Shown here piece by piece: positions 8,419 to 16,491 of a stretch of DNA of 34,163 nucleotides. The stretch is from Marinitenerispora sediminis (GTDB lineage: Bacteria > Actinomycetota > Actinomycetes > Streptosporangiales > Streptosporangiaceae): NCBI RefSeq assembly GCF_003336425.1, contig NZ_QEIO01000120.1, forward strand, positions 1-34,163. Direction: 5' to 3'. Every line of letters begins with the position of its first letter. Position 1 is the stretch's first letter. The position numbers and the translations under genes are program-made. The notes under the pieces are model-generated. The model made no database searches. It was not told where the DNA came from and saw only the letters and a list, made by a program, of their open reading frames with translations.

Positions 8419-9582
8419 CGATGCCGAGTCGCCGTCATCGGCCGCGCCGTCACCCTCCTCTGTCTGCTCGCCCTCCTTCTGTCCCTTCTTCAGCTCTTCG
8501 CCGGCCCGCTCCCCCAGGCGGTCAGCCACCTCACGCGCGTGCTCGTCCCGGGCGTGCAGGTACACCATGGCCGCGCGCGAGCTGGAGTGTCCCATCCGGT
8601 TCATCAGCTCCCGCAGCGACGCCCCCGCCTCAGCCGCGTAGGTGTTTCCGGTGTGCCGAAGATCGTGGAAGTGGACGCCCACCAAGCCCACCGCCTCACA
8701 CGCCTTCGCCCAGTACGGAGTGAAGTTGCTGCGCCGCAGCGGGTTCCCCTTGACGCCGACGAAGACGTATCCGTTCGGCCCAGGGGCGGCGTACTCGTCC
8801 AAGTGCCGACGAAGCTCGTCAATGATCAGCTCGGGGAGCGGCACGGACCGCCGGCCCGCCCGGGACTTCGGTTTCCCCTCCACGAGTTGGCCGACGTCCA
8901 CGACGGTCCACTGCACCGACACCGTCCGCCGCTCAAGGTCGAGGTAGCGCCGCCGCAACCCCGCAAGCTCACCCCACCGCAGGTGGCCGAACGTCGCCAG
9001 CAGCACCAGCGCCCGGTACCGGGGCTTGATCGCGTCAGCCACCTTGAACACCTCGGCGACGGAAAGAACCGGGCGTTCCTCACTGTCCTCCTTGTCGGCC
9101 CCCTTGATCCGACACGGGTTCTCGCGAATCAGCCGGTCCGACACGGCCGTGTTCAGGATGGCCCGCATCAGCCGGTACGCCTTTGGAACCTGCCCCTTGC
9201 CCGTCTTCCGCCGCAGCCGGGCAGCGCGCCACTTGCGCACATCGGCTTCCGTGATGTCCTTGATCATCATTCCGCCGAAGGTCGGGTTCAGATGCAGGCG
9301 AAGCAGGTCCTCATACGTCCGTGTGGTCTTCTCGCTCAGGTCACGCTGTGGCATCCATTCCTCCGCGTAGTCCCTGAACAACACCTCACCGGCGTGCGGG
9401 TCCCACCAGCCGTCACGTGTGATCTCGGCTTCCTTCAGGGTGAGCCAGCGGTCGGCTTCCTTCTTGGTCGCGAAGGTGAACGGCGCCGGGTGGTCGACGC
9501 CATCCGGGCCGGGGTAACGAGCCTGGAACCGCCCCGAGGGGAGTTTCCGGACGCGTCCGAAGCGCCGCTTCTTCGAAGCCAT
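8410..9582 (-). CDS. int: Tyrosine-type site-specific integrase
   Basis: A 390-aa integrase that recombines attP with the tRNA-Gly attB. An N-terminal basic arm-type DNA-binding domain (about 1-65, FGRVRKLPSGRFQARY) is followed by a SAM-like core-binding domain (about 68-150) and the catalytic domain. All catalytic residues are present: Arg202 in GHLRWGEL, His306 and Arg309 in HFHDLRH, His332 in MGHSSSR, and the nucleophile Tyr341 in VYLHARDE. The C-terminus is an acidic Gln/Glu/Asp-rich tail. The stop codon lies inside the att repeat. ATG at 9582 overlaps the excisionase stop (TGATG), so the two genes are translationally coupled. Confidence 0.95.
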   Translation of the reverse strand: MASKKRRFGRVRKLPSGRFQARYPGPDGVDHPAPFTFATKKEADRWLTLKEAEITRDGWWDPHAGEVLFRDYAEEWMPQRDLSEKTTRTYEDLLRLHLNPTFGGMMIKDITEADVRKWRAARLRRKTGKGQVPKAYRLMRAILNTAVSDRLIRENPCRIKGADKEDSEERPVLSVAEVFKVADAIKPRYRALVLLATFGHLRWGELAGLRRRYLDLERRTVSVQWTVVDVGQLVEGKPKSRAGRRSVPLPELIIDELRRHLDEYAAPGPNGYVFVGVKGNPLRRSNFTPYWAKACEAVGLVGVHFHDLRHTGNTYAAEAGASLRELMNRMGHSSSRAAMVYLHARDEHAREVADRLGERAGEELKKGQKEGEQTEEGDGAADDGDSASGT

Positions 9583-9806
9583 CAGGCAGCCCTCCTCATA
9601 CCGAGCCTGAGCGGTTCGACCACGCCGGCCGCGATGAACTCTTCAAGCGCGGGTTCGGGAATGCGGACGTGTCGGCCGATCCGCACGAAGGTGATCCGGC
9701 GTTCCTCGATCAACCGGCGCGGGTAGCGCTCGGTGGTGTTGAGCCGTTCGGCGGCTTGCTTGACGGTCAGCAGCCGTCCCGGGGCGGTTGTGGTCGTGCG
9801 TGGCAT
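9582..9806 (-). CDS. xis: Excisionase, MerR-like helix-turn-helix
   Basis: A 74-aa protein typical of AICE excisionases. A winged HTH of the MerR/excisionase type is visible: LLTVKQAAERLNTTERYPRRLIEERRI..., with the wing VRIGRHVRIPEPALEEFI. It would bend att DNA and direct Int towards excision. Start and stop both overlap their neighbours by TGATG (rep stop/xis start and xis stop/int start). Confidence 0.9.
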   Translation of the reverse strand: MPRTTTTAPGRLLTVKQAAERLNTTERYPRRLIEERRITFVRIGRHVRIPEPALEEFIAAGVVEPLRLGMRRAA

Positions 9807-11476
9807 CAGGCGGCACTCTCCATTGCCGAAAGATTGGTGTGGCGTGCGTGGTCGAGTTGGGAGCGGCGTTTCAGTGCCTCACCGACCGCGCGCAGGAGGC
9901 GGTGTTCTCGGGGCGCCACGTCGGGGTCGGTGGGTCGGGCGAGTTCCCAGGCGTGGTTGCCGGAAGAAACCGGGACCGGCCAGGCGGAGCCGTTCGCGCC
10001 CTGGTCCTCGTCACGGGACGGGTCGATGCCGAGCTGTTCGAGGACCCAGGCGAGGCGGTCGGCCTTGTGGTCGGCCAGGGTCTTGCCGGACCACTTGCGG
10101 GAGACCAGGACGCGGCGGCCGGCATAGCCCAGATGCTCACGCTTGTGCGCCTTCGAACGGCAGAAACCAGGCCGCATCCCGCCTTTGGCGTCCTGGGGCT
10201 GGATCCCGTAGCGCAGCCAGTTCGCGCAGCGAGGCGAGCACGGTTCGAACCGCAGGGCCTCAACGAGGCGGTCCACGTGCCGCTGCTGGGCGTCGGTCTC
10301 CACGGTGTGGCATTCGGCGATGTCCTTGGTCAGGTACTTCGCCAGGTAGCGGACGCACCGCTCAGCGTCTGGGGAGCCGGCCAGGACGCCTTTAGCGTCG
10401 ACCTGGGGGCCGAAGCGGACCACGTGCATGGGTTGCGCGTCAGGGTCAGCGTCGAGGACGTCCAGGGCCTCATCCCACGTGGGCAGCAGTTCGCCCGTGG
10501 CCGGATCGACGTAGTTCCCCGTCGCGTCATCCCACACCGGCAGGTGGTCGTCCTGGAACACCACGGTGTCCGCTGGGGGCCACCAGACTTGGTGGTAGGT
10601 GGCGGCGGCGATCTGGCGCAGCTCCGCGCGGGGGATGGTGCCCCGGGTGGCCATGTGCAGATGCGGCGCCAACCGGCGTTGCGGCTCCACGGTGGCGAAG
10701 TACTGCACGTCGAACCCGGCCACGCGGCGGAGGTTCTGCACGAACCGGTCGATCAGCTTGGAGAAGTGCAGCGCGTCCCGGGCCGCCCGCCGGTAGTCAT
10801 ACGTGGCCGGGTCTACCGGGGTGCCGTCGGAGCGGACGCGGCCGTAGGTGTCGCAGGTGAGCGTGATGAACAGCGACGGGCGGAACACCTTCCCGGTGGC
10901 GGGGTCTTCGAAGGTCTGGCCGACCGTTCGGCGGGTCATCGGCCGGCGGGGGAGGTCCGGGGCATCCTGACGGCGACGAGTCGAGCGAACACGGCGTGCC
11001 CGCTGCTGGTCTGGGGGCGGTGCGGTCTTGCCCCGCAGCCCGGACGCGGTGATCTCCTCATCCAGCTCCGCGATGACCTCATCCAGCCCCGCCAGGTCAT
11101 CGGCGTCAGCGTCGCCGGATGCGGCCAGGGCGTCACGTTCGGCGGTGACCCGAGCCCGCCACTCCACCCACCACGTCTGCTGATCCGTTGGCGGGTCCGG
11201 CGTCACGGTCGGTTCCTCGGTGAGGTGCCAGCCCTCCTCACACTGGGTCCGGCGCAGCGACCGCTTCCGCCGAGCGCACGCCGGGCAGCGCGACTCCAGA
11301 GTGGACCCGCACGGGACGTCCACGATCTCGGTCCGGCCGGTCGCCAGGTCGGTGCGGCGCAGGGCCACGGGCCGTATGCACACGCCCTTGTCGGCCGCGA
11401 TCCGCTCCGCCACCTCACGCGCGAGTGGCTGTGCCATCCGCTCAGCCCGCGTGGTCTTGCCGGTCGGTGTGGGCAT
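9806..11476 (-). CDS. repSA: Rolling-circle replication initiator (HUH, RepSA-like)
   Basis: A 556-aa protein. The three rolling-circle motifs are visible: motif 1 FITLT (203-207), motif 2 PHLHMATRG (271-279) with the HUH metal-binding His pair, and motif 3 YLAKYLTKD (377-385) with the catalytic Tyr. An N-terminal Cys cluster (C56, CPAC at 64-67) suggests a zinc site, followed by a charged linker. It would nick the double-strand origin of the excised circle to start replication. The origin sequence itself was not identified. The gene starts within the tra stop codon (TGATG) and ends on the xis start. Confidence 0.9.
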   Translation of the reverse strand: MPTPTGKTTRAERMAQPLAREVAERIAADKGVCIRPVALRRTDLATGRTEIVDVPCGSTLESRCPACARRKRSLRRTQCEEGWHLTEEPTVTPDPPTDQQTWWVEWRARVTAERDALAASGDADADDLAGLDEVIAELDEEITASGLRGKTAPPPDQQRARRVRSTRRRQDAPDLPRRPMTRRTVGQTFEDPATGKVFRPSLFITLTCDTYGRVRSDGTPVDPATYDYRRAARDALHFSKLIDRFVQNLRRVAGFDVQYFATVEPQRRLAPHLHMATRGTIPRAELRQIAAATYHQVWWPPADTVVFQDDHLPVWDDATGNYVDPATGELLPTWDEALDVLDADPDAQPMHVVRFGPQVDAKGVLAGSPDAERCVRYLAKYLTKDIAECHTVETDAQQRHVDRLVEALRFEPCSPRCANWLRYGIQPQDAKGGMRPGFCRSKAHKREHLGYAGRRVLVSRKWSGKTLADHKADRLAWVLEQLGIDPSRDEDQGANGSAWPVPVSSGNHAWELARPTDPDVAPREHRLLRAVGEALKRRSQLDHARHTNLSAMESAA

Positions 11477-12783
11477 CAGGCCACCCCTTCCATGTCGGTG
11501 GCCATGGCGGTGATGTCCTCATCGGAGACGTACGCCGCCCGGACACGGACGGGGATGGACGAGCCCTCCAAGCGGACGAAGGCGACGCCGGGCAGGTCGG
11601 GGTCGATCAAGTGCGCGTTCGCACCACGATCCCGCGCCCCCTCGCCAAGCACCATGTCCACCTGCGAGGCTTCATCCAGCCGGAGAGCGATCTTGTCGGG
11701 GAACAGGTTCCGGAGGTTGAGGACCTCTTTGCGCGGGTCTTGAAGAGCGGCGAGAACGGCGACGCCGACCGAACGCCCCTGCGAGGTGAGGGTGGCAAGC
11801 GCGTTCTCCGCCCGTCGCCTGACGTCACGGTCCGGGTGGTAGGCGGTCAGGAAGGCGACCTCATCGACCACGATCACGAGGAACGGGTCATCCACGGTGG
11901 GGACGTGCGCGCGCTGCTTGCCGGCATAGCGCGCCGCGCGGTCCTGCATCGCGGCCACCGCTCTCTCAAGGAGTTCAACGGCGGCTTCCCCGTCATCGGC
12001 GTAGCGCGCGAACAGAGTGCGGCCGTAGGACAACTCCATCCGCTTCGGGTCGATCGCCCACACCCGCACGGTTCCCGCCTCGATCGCCGGAGTCATGGCG
12101 CGCACCGCCGACCAGATGACGGAGCCCTTACCGGACCCAGTCACGCCGACGGTGAGGACGTGGGTTCCGTGCAGGCGGAGCAGCCACGGGGAGCCGTCCT
12201 CACAGGTCCCCATCGGCAGCGCCTTCAAGTCCACGTCAGCCGGGACGGGCATTGCGCCGATCGTGTCGGCGAGCATGTCCCGGCGGGGGAACTCCAGGAC
12301 GATGTCGCGCGGACCCCGGACGGTGACCCGGCACGACGGGGCGCCGAAGCCGTGCGCCAGCTCGACAACGCGTTCTTCGAAGTCGGCCGGGGACGTGCCG
12401 GCCACCAGCTTCACTCGGACGCGGTCCGACCAGTCCGAGCACGTCACCCGGCGGATACGGGGAAGGTACTGGCGCTCAAGGTAGGACTCGGCGAGGCCAG
12501 CGACGACGAGGACGGGTTGCCAGTGCCGGTGGTAGACCCACACCCACCGCCACGCCCCGAGCGCCCGCAGCCCTACCAGCCGCCGGAACGAGGACGGCCA
12601 GCGCCACCACCACACACCGAGTCCCCCGCCGACAAGGGCCAGGGCCACGCCCAGCCACACCCACCCGAGCCAGTACGCGACAGCGGCCGAGCCGGTCAGC
12701 GAGCCGACCAGGACCGGGAAGCGGAACGGCAACCGGACCAGGAATCCGACCAGGCGGGCGATCCACCCACCGATCACGAACAC
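11476..12783 (-). CDS. traSA: FtsK/SpoIIIE-like conjugal DNA translocase (TraB/TraSA type)
   Basis: A 435-aa membrane-anchored ATPase. Hydrophobic helices occupy about residues 8-60. The motor domain carries Walker A GVTGSGKGS (213-221) and Walker B LVIVVDEVA (302-310). A C-terminal segment of about 100 residues may include the DNA-recognition winged helix. In actinomycete elements a single hexameric protein of this kind moves double-stranded plasmid DNA between mycelia, recognising short repeated clt sites. GTG at 12783 overlaps the upstream 58-aa gene by ten bases, and the stop overlaps rep (TGATG). Confidence 0.9.
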   Translation of the reverse strand: MFVIGGWIARLVGFLVRLPFRFPVLVGSLTGSAAVAYWLGWVWLGVALALVGGGLGVWWWRWPSSFRRLVGLRALGAWRWVWVYHRHWQPVLVVAGLAESYLERQYLPRIRRVTCSDWSDRVRVKLVAGTSPADFEERVVELAHGFGAPSCRVTVRGPRDIVLEFPRRDMLADTIGAMPVPADVDLKALPMGTCEDGSPWLLRLHGTHVLTVGVTGSGKGSVIWSAVRAMTPAIEAGTVRVWAIDPKRMELSYGRTLFARYADDGEAAVELLERAVAAMQDRAARYAGKQRAHVPTVDDPFLVIVVDEVAFLTAYHPDRDVRRRAENALATLTSQGRSVGVAVLAALQDPRKEVLNLRNLFPDKIALRLDEASQVDMVLGEGARDRGANAHLIDPDLPGVAFVRLEGSSIPVRVRAAYVSDEDITAMATDMEGVA

Positions 12784-12950
12784 GGCCGGCGTCGGGACGA
12801 CCGGGGTCGAGAACCGGAAGGTCTGCGCGGGAACGGGCGCGGTGCTTCCTCAGCCGGGGACAGCGGTTTCGTGGCGTTGTGTCGGTCACGGACCATGCGC
12901 AGCAGGTCACGAATCTCGCGGATCGTGACGCGCGGACGGCGATCAGACAT
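12774..12950 (-). CDS. Small basic protein upstream of tra
   Basis: A 58-aa protein starting MSDRRPRVTIREIRDLLRMV and ending in an Arg/Pro/Ser-rich tail. ATG at 12950 has AGAGGT nine bases upstream. The 3' end overlaps the tra start by ten bases, which supports it as a real coupled gene. The N-terminal helix could be part of an HTH or a dimerisation segment. Function unknown. Confidence 0.6.
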   Translation of the reverse strand: MSDRRPRVTIREIRDLLRMVRDRHNATKPLSPAEEAPRPFPRRPSGSRPRSSRRRPCS

Positions 12951-13041
12951 AATCAACAAACCTCTTCTGTATTCGTTGGTTGGTAGCCAGTGGCGGGAGA
13001 GTCAGCGGGCCGGGGATGTTGGCGCATCCGGTGGCCCCAAG

Positions 13042-13073
13042 GGGGCGGCTGATGTTGGAGCACCAGCCGCCCC
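13042..13073 (-). terminator. Hairpin downstream of pra
   Basis: A perfect 10-bp stem (GGGGCGGCTG at 13042-13051 and CAGCCGCCCC at 13064-13073) with a 12-base loop, 12 bases after the pra stop on the minus strand. It separates pra from the downstream 58-aa/tra/rep/xis/int unit and may act as terminator or attenuator for it. Confidence 0.6.
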
Positions 13074-13084
13074 ACTTCGTTTGG

Positions 13085-13492
13085 TCAGGCAGCGTCCTTA
13101 GCCGAGGTGGAGCGGCGGCCAGCGGCACCGGGGGCCTTCACCCCGCGCGCCCGCAGGGAGTACGCGATCCGGTTCCGGCCACGCCCCAGTTCTTCGATGT
13201 AGGGCCGCACCGCCATACCCTCGAACTCCACCGGGCGGAACGGCAGGCCGGGCGCCTCATCGGGCAGCGTCGGGCACACCTCAGCGGCGATCTTCACCTT
13301 CACCGACTTGGCCTTGCCCCGCGCTTCGGGGTCGGCATCGATCACGTCCACCGCCCACATGGGCAGACCCGTGTCCTTGTCCACCTCGGGACGCTTCGTC
13401 TCGAAGTTCGTGATCGCCTCCACCCCGAGGGCGTACGCGCCGTGCGGGAACACGACTCCGAACTCCACCGGCAGAGCACCCTGAATCGCCAT
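13085..13492 (-). CDS. pra: Pra-like activator of element replication, integration and excision
   Basis: A 135-aa protein with the look of the small AICE proteins annotated as Pra, the activator of pSAM2 replication, integration and excision. Recognisable segments are MAIQGALPVEFGVVFPHGAY, KDTGLPMWAVDVIDADPEAR, VKVKIAAEV and LPFRPVEFEGMAVRPYIEE, followed by a basic tail (KAPGAAGRRS). The family assignment is from memory of the sequence pattern. ATG at 13492 has GAGGAG nine bases upstream. The 114 bases between it and the repressor gene carry two candidate operators, consistent with Pra being the key repressed gene, as in pSAM2. Confidence 0.75.
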   Translation of the reverse strand: MAIQGALPVEFGVVFPHGAYALGVEAITNFETKRPEVDKDTGLPMWAVDVIDADPEARGKAKSVKVKIAAEVCPTLPDEAPGLPFRPVEFEGMAVRPYIEELGRGRNRIAYSLRARGVKAPGAAGRRSTSAKDAA

Positions 13493-13522
13493 ACGAAAAG
13501 CTCCTCACCAGATAACCAGTCG

Positions 13523-13542
13523 ACCACTTGTCCGGTCGAGTG
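13523..13542 (-). promoter_or_regulatory. Candidate repressor operator 1 (upstream of pra)
   Basis: Read on the minus strand this is CACTCGACCGGACAAGTGGT. It matches operator 2 at 18 of 20 positions but lies in the opposite orientation, 21 bases away. The core is an imperfect dyad of the form CACTyG...CrAGTG. It sits about 30 bases upstream of the pra ATG, where a bound repressor would block transcription. Confidence 0.6.
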
Positions 13543-13563
13543 ACCACCACAATAGCCGACCCC

Positions 13564-13583
13564 CACTCGTTCGGACAAGTGGT
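13564..13583 (+). promoter_or_regulatory. Candidate repressor operator 2 (upstream of pra)
   Basis: CACTCGTTCGGACAAGTGGT. Its first 18 bases match their own reverse complement at 14 positions, a GntR-type dyad. A further half-site (AAGTGG) follows at 13585-13590. It pairs with operator 1 in inverted orientation across the presumed pra promoter. Confidence 0.6.
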
Positions 13584-13606
13584 TAAGTGGTCGGCATGTT
13601 GCAGGA

Positions 13607-14338
13607 CTACGCGGCGGGGTAGGAGTCCTCAAGTTCGTGCAGGTCACCGGGCAGAACCACATCCGCTACGGCAATCACGTTGTCCGAGGCATCCAGGATG
13701 CGAGCAACGATCCCGAGGACCGGTGTCCCCTCATCTAGGCTGAGCAGGGCAGTTTCCTGCTCGGTGGCCAGGCGAGCCGAGAGACGTTCCGTGATCCTGG
13801 CTGGGCGAACCTTCTTGACCATCTGAAGGTGCTCACGCGCTCCGATGCTGATCACACGGCCGTCGTCAAGGTCGGTCCCCGAAGCCACGTCGAGCGGAAA
13901 CCACAGAGTCACCAGTTCGCTCGGTTCGCCGGCAATGAGCACCAGGCGGCGACGCATGATCGCGGGGGAGCCCTCCGGGAGCCCCAGGGCATCGGCGATC
14001 GGGCCAGCGACGGACTCGCGCCCCGCATTGGTGATGCGGCTGGACTTGGGGTCCTCCGAGGCATCGAAGGCACTTGCCCCCGCGTGCGAGCGTTCTGCCG
14101 CTACCTGGGGAATCCCCCGCACGAACGAGCCACGTCCGTGCTCCCGCTCAATCCAGCCCTGCAGGCTGAGTATCTGTAGCGCCCGAACGACCGTCGAGCG
14201 GCCAGCTCCGAACTCGCGCACCATCCGAGACTCTGAAGGAAGCTTCTCTCCCACGGGGTATGTGCCGTCCTGGATCCGCTCTTGGATCGCATGGACGATC
14301 TGCACATACTTCGGAGGTGCAAACTCCAAGCTGGACAT
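13607..14338 (-). CDS. korSA: GntR-family repressor with UTRA domain (KorSA-like)
   Basis: A 243-aa regulator. An N-terminal GntR winged HTH (about 5-70) contains YVQIVHAIQERIQDGTYPVG, KLPSESRMVREFGAGRSTVV and LQGWIEREHGRGSFV. A C-terminal UTRA-like effector/dimerisation domain (about 90-235) follows. In pSAM2 the GntR protein KorSA represses pra and its own gene, keeping the element integrated. The same position next to pra, and matching dyads upstream of both genes here, support that role. ATG at 14338 has AGGTGA about six bases upstream; GTG at 14347 is an alternative. Confidence 0.85.
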   Translation of the reverse strand: MSSLEFAPPKYVQIVHAIQERIQDGTYPVGEKLPSESRMVREFGAGRSTVVRALQILSLQGWIEREHGRGSFVRGIPQVAAERSHAGASAFDASEDPKSSRITNAGRESVAGPIADALGLPEGSPAIMRRRLVLIAGEPSELVTLWFPLDVASGTDLDDGRVISIGAREHLQMVKKVRPARITERLSARLATEQETALLSLDEGTPVLGIVARILDASDNVIAVADVVLPGDLHELEDSYPAA

Positions 14339-14360
14339 CTTGATCACCTGGTGACTCTAG

Positions 14361-14380
14361 TACTCGTGTAGACAAGCAGC
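14361..14380 (+). promoter_or_regulatory. Candidate repressor operator 3 (upstream of the GntR gene)
   Basis: TACTCGTGTAGACAAGCAGC shares ACTCGT-N3-GACAAG with operator 2 and has the same imperfect dyad symmetry. It lies 23 bases upstream of the repressor ATG, as expected for autoregulation. Confidence 0.5.
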
Positions 14381-14494
14381 TTACTTTGCGGGGGTGTGAC
14401 CTGTCAGGCCCCCATGGTGGGTGGCCAGGTCAGGACAGGGCACGCGGTGGGAAGCACGACATACGGGACGTGCACGTCACCACAAGGAGGGGTG

Positions 14495-14558
14495 GACCCG
14501 CGCGCCCCGGGAGGGGAAGGCATCCCGACGGGCAAAGTTCCCGGGACGCGCGGGGGTC
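14495..14558 (-). terminator. Large stem-loop after the small-gene operon
   Basis: The arm at 14495-14512 pairs with 14539-14558 over about 18 bases with one mispair and two unpaired bases. The arm touches the stop codon of the 95-aa gene at 14558. A terminator between this operon and the repressor gene is the simplest reading. Confidence 0.55.
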
Positions 14559-14845
14559 TAGCTGGCAGCGTTGGGGCGTGCCGCGCGAGGAGAAGGCGCC
14601 AGCAACTTCATGACGAACTGCTGAAGCGCGGGCTCGATGATCGTCGGTTCCGTGCTGGTACGCGGGTCGCGATCAGTGGCCCACCACAGAGCGTGGGTCC
14701 GGCGGATGATGTATCGGTCGCCGAACCACTGGTGGAGCATGTCCAGAACGGGGGCATAGTCCTGGGGAGGGACCGCGTCGATCATGTACGCCCATTGACG
14801 CAAGGCGACCAGGTCGTCAGGAGCCGGGAGGTCGAAGCCGCTCAC
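14558..14845 (-). CDS. Hypothetical protein of the element backbone
   Basis: A 95-aa protein of no family I recognise. It is rich in aromatic residues (LRQWAYMIDAV, HQWFGDRYIIRRTHALWWAT) and mostly helical-looking, with no membrane segment. The GTG start at 14845 overlaps the upstream stop by four bases (GTGA), and a strong stem-loop follows the stop. Both support it as a real, coupled gene. Confidence 0.6.
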   Translation of the reverse strand: MSGFDLPAPDDLVALRQWAYMIDAVPPQDYAPVLDMLHQWFGDRYIIRRTHALWWATDRDPRTSTEPTIIEPALQQFVMKLLAPSPRAARPNAAS

Positions 14846-15198
14846 TGCCCCACCCCCAGGGCAACAGCAGTACGGATCACGTCCCGCAGCTCGGCTAGGT
14901 CGTCGTCAGCCTGCGGAGTGGTACGGGAAATCTGCGTCAGCAGGTCCAGGCCCCGCCGGGTCCGGTCCTGTTCAACAACGCTCTTTCGCTCTTCCCATGC
15001 CTCGAAGGGACGGCGCGGAAGCGCATACGCCCGGGGGTCGCTGCCGTCCATCAGAATGGGCGCCGGCGCGGGAAGAGTCTGCACCCGCGCAGGAGGGACG
15101 AGAACAAGAGTATGGGGAGCAGTCCGGCGATGCCGCCCCGTGGGGCCGGACACCAGCCAGATGATGAGCGCTCGGGTTCGGGCGATAAGGTGCTTCAC
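14842..15198 (-). CDS. Hypothetical protein of the element backbone
   Basis: A 118-aa protein from GTG at 15198, which has AGGAAG nine bases upstream. GTG at 15237 is an alternative without a ribosome site. Not recognised. It has a basic N-terminal part, a Pro-rich middle (VLVPPARVQTLPAPAP) and a charged helical C-terminal half (EERKSVVEQDRTRRGLDLL). Coupled to the following 95-aa gene by GTGA. Confidence 0.55.
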   Translation of the reverse strand: MKHLIARTRALIIWLVSGPTGRHRRTAPHTLVLVPPARVQTLPAPAPILMDGSDPRAYALPRRPFEAWEERKSVVEQDRTRRGLDLLTQISRTTPQADDDLAELRDVIRTAVALGVGQ

Positions 15199-15272
15199 GT
15201 CAGCCTGCTTCCTCAGGTTGGCCACGCCCCCGGACACCTAGCCCGTGTCGCGGGGGTCACGTGCACTTATGC

Positions 15273-15446
15273 CTAAGCGGCAGCGGGAACGACGCCGGTA
15301 CCTCTGCAATTGGAGCAGGGGACCGAACGGGGTTGTTCGGTCGCGTCGTTCCTCGGACGCAGGACGATGAGCCGCCGGGGAAGCACTGTCTTGTACCCCC
15401 TGCCACGGCATGACCTGCACTTGTTGGCCGCTTCGGTCTGCCTCAC
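15273..15446 (-). CDS. 57-aa CxxCxGxG zinc-finger protein
   Basis: A short gene in a different frame from the 81-aa open frame that covers the same stretch. GTG at 15446 opens VRQTEAANKCRSCRGRGYK; the second half has CSNCRGTG, and the stop is TAG at 15273-15275. Two CxxCxGxG motifs, about 34 residues apart, form a zinc site like one unit of the DnaJ Cys-rich domain. Actinomycete elements often carry such mini zinc-finger proteins of unknown role. It starts 41 bases from the transposase gene, so its original promoter may have been displaced. No good ribosome site is seen before the GTG. Confidence 0.6.
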   Translation of the reverse strand: MRQTEAANKCRSCRGRGYKTVLPRRLIVLRPRNDATEQPRSVPCSNCRGTGVVPAAA

Positions 15447-15486
15447 CCTTCAAGCATCCCGTGACGGGCCGTACACTTCCCATGGC

Positions 15487-16491
15487 CTAGTTGTATGAGG
15501 GCCGGACGTTGGTGACGCCTTCTCGCAGTCGGGATGCTGGTGGCTGGCCGCCCGCGCCTGAGTGTGGTCGGTGATAGTTGTAGTGGATGTTCCAGACCGC
15601 GATTGCAGCTGAGCGCGCATCCTCGCTGATGAAGTCCCGGGCGTAGAGCAGTTCTTCGGCCAGGATCCGCTGATAGCGCTCAACCTTGCCGTTGTGTCGA
15701 GGTGTGTAGGGCTTGGTCTTCTGATGCCGGGACTGTCTGCCCACGATCCGGGCGAAGTCTCCGGAGCGGTAACACGCGCCGTTGTCGGTGACGACACGGT
15801 GGATGTGGGTGATGCCGTGGGCGGCGAACCAGATCTTGGCTCGGGCTAGGAACGCTGCCGCGGTGGCTCCTTTCTCATCGGGTAGAGGTTCGGTGTAGGA
15901 GAGCCGCGAGAAGCCGTCGATGGCGGAGTGCAGGTAGGTGTACCCACCCCGTGCGCCGGCCGACTTGGCGCGACCGGCGGCCTTGGCTTGGTCACTATCG
16001 CGGCCGTGGATGCGCCATCCGCCGCCGTCGGGGATCCTGCCGACTTTCTTCACGTCCAGGTGCACTATGTGCCCGGGCCAGCGGGCGGTGATCTTGCCCG
16101 GTTTGCGGTTGCTGTCACCGTCAGGGTCGAGGAAGCGGCGTCGGCCAAGGCTGAGTCGGTTCAAGTGCCGAGTCACGGTACGGCGGTTGATCCGGTAGCC
16201 CAGGTCTGCGAGTTCGTCGGTGATGCGTTGGGCCGACCATTTGTGTTCGCGCCGCCAGGTCTCGATGTGCTCTATGACCCATGTAGGTGTCGCATGCGGA
16301 CTCCGATGCGGAGTCGATGTGCGGTCTTGAAGTCCGGCGTCACCGTGACGCCGCCATCGGTTGACCCACTTCGATGCGCACGCCCGCGAGATTCCCATCT
16401 CGGCGGCCACGTGTGCGATAGGCCGGTTCTTGCATCGCTCGACCAAACGTCGTCGTCCTTCAAGGCTGAGCGGCGCGTTCGCATGGGTCAT
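15487..16491 (-). CDS. IS481-family transposase
   Basis: A 334-aa DDE transposase, full length for IS481/IS3-like enzymes. An N-terminal HTH (LSLEGRRRLVERCKNRPIAHVAAEMGISRACASKWVNRW) is followed by the integrase core. The catalytic triad is complete: Asp146 (HLDVKK), Asp236 (VVTDNGA) and Glu271 (GKVERY), with the DD(35)E spacing. ATG at 16491 is chosen; the open frame extends 12 residues further. I could not find convincing terminal inverted repeats or a target duplication in the short flanks (15447-15486 and 16492-16550), so the boundaries of the insertion sequence are undefined and it may be trimmed. Confidence 0.88.
   Translation of the reverse strand: MTHANAPLSLEGRRRLVERCKNRPIAHVAAEMGISRACASKWVNRWRRHGDAGLQDRTSTPHRSPHATPTWVIEHIETWRREHKWSAQRITDELADLGYRINRRTVTRHLNRLSLGRRRFLDPDGDSNRKPGKITARWPGHIVHLDVKKVGRIPDGGGWRIHGRDSDQAKAAGRAKSAGARGGYTYLHSAIDGFSRLSYTEPLPDEKGATAAAFLARAKIWFAAHGITHIHRVVTDNGACYRSGDFARIVGRQSRHQKTKPYTPRHNGKVERYQRILAEELLYARDFISEDARSAAIAVWNIHYNYHRPHSGAGGQPPASRLREGVTNVRPSYN

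Noticed and set aside
9788-11743. 651-aa plus-strand open frame opposite rep
   Set aside because: Rep motifs on the minus strand are unambiguous; this frame has none.
11425-13101. 558-aa plus-strand open frame opposite tra
   Set aside because: Antisense shadow of the FtsK-like gene.
15238-15483. 81-aa minus-strand frame covering the zinc-finger gene
   Set aside because: The other frame shows two CxxCxGxG motifs; this one has no recognisable features.
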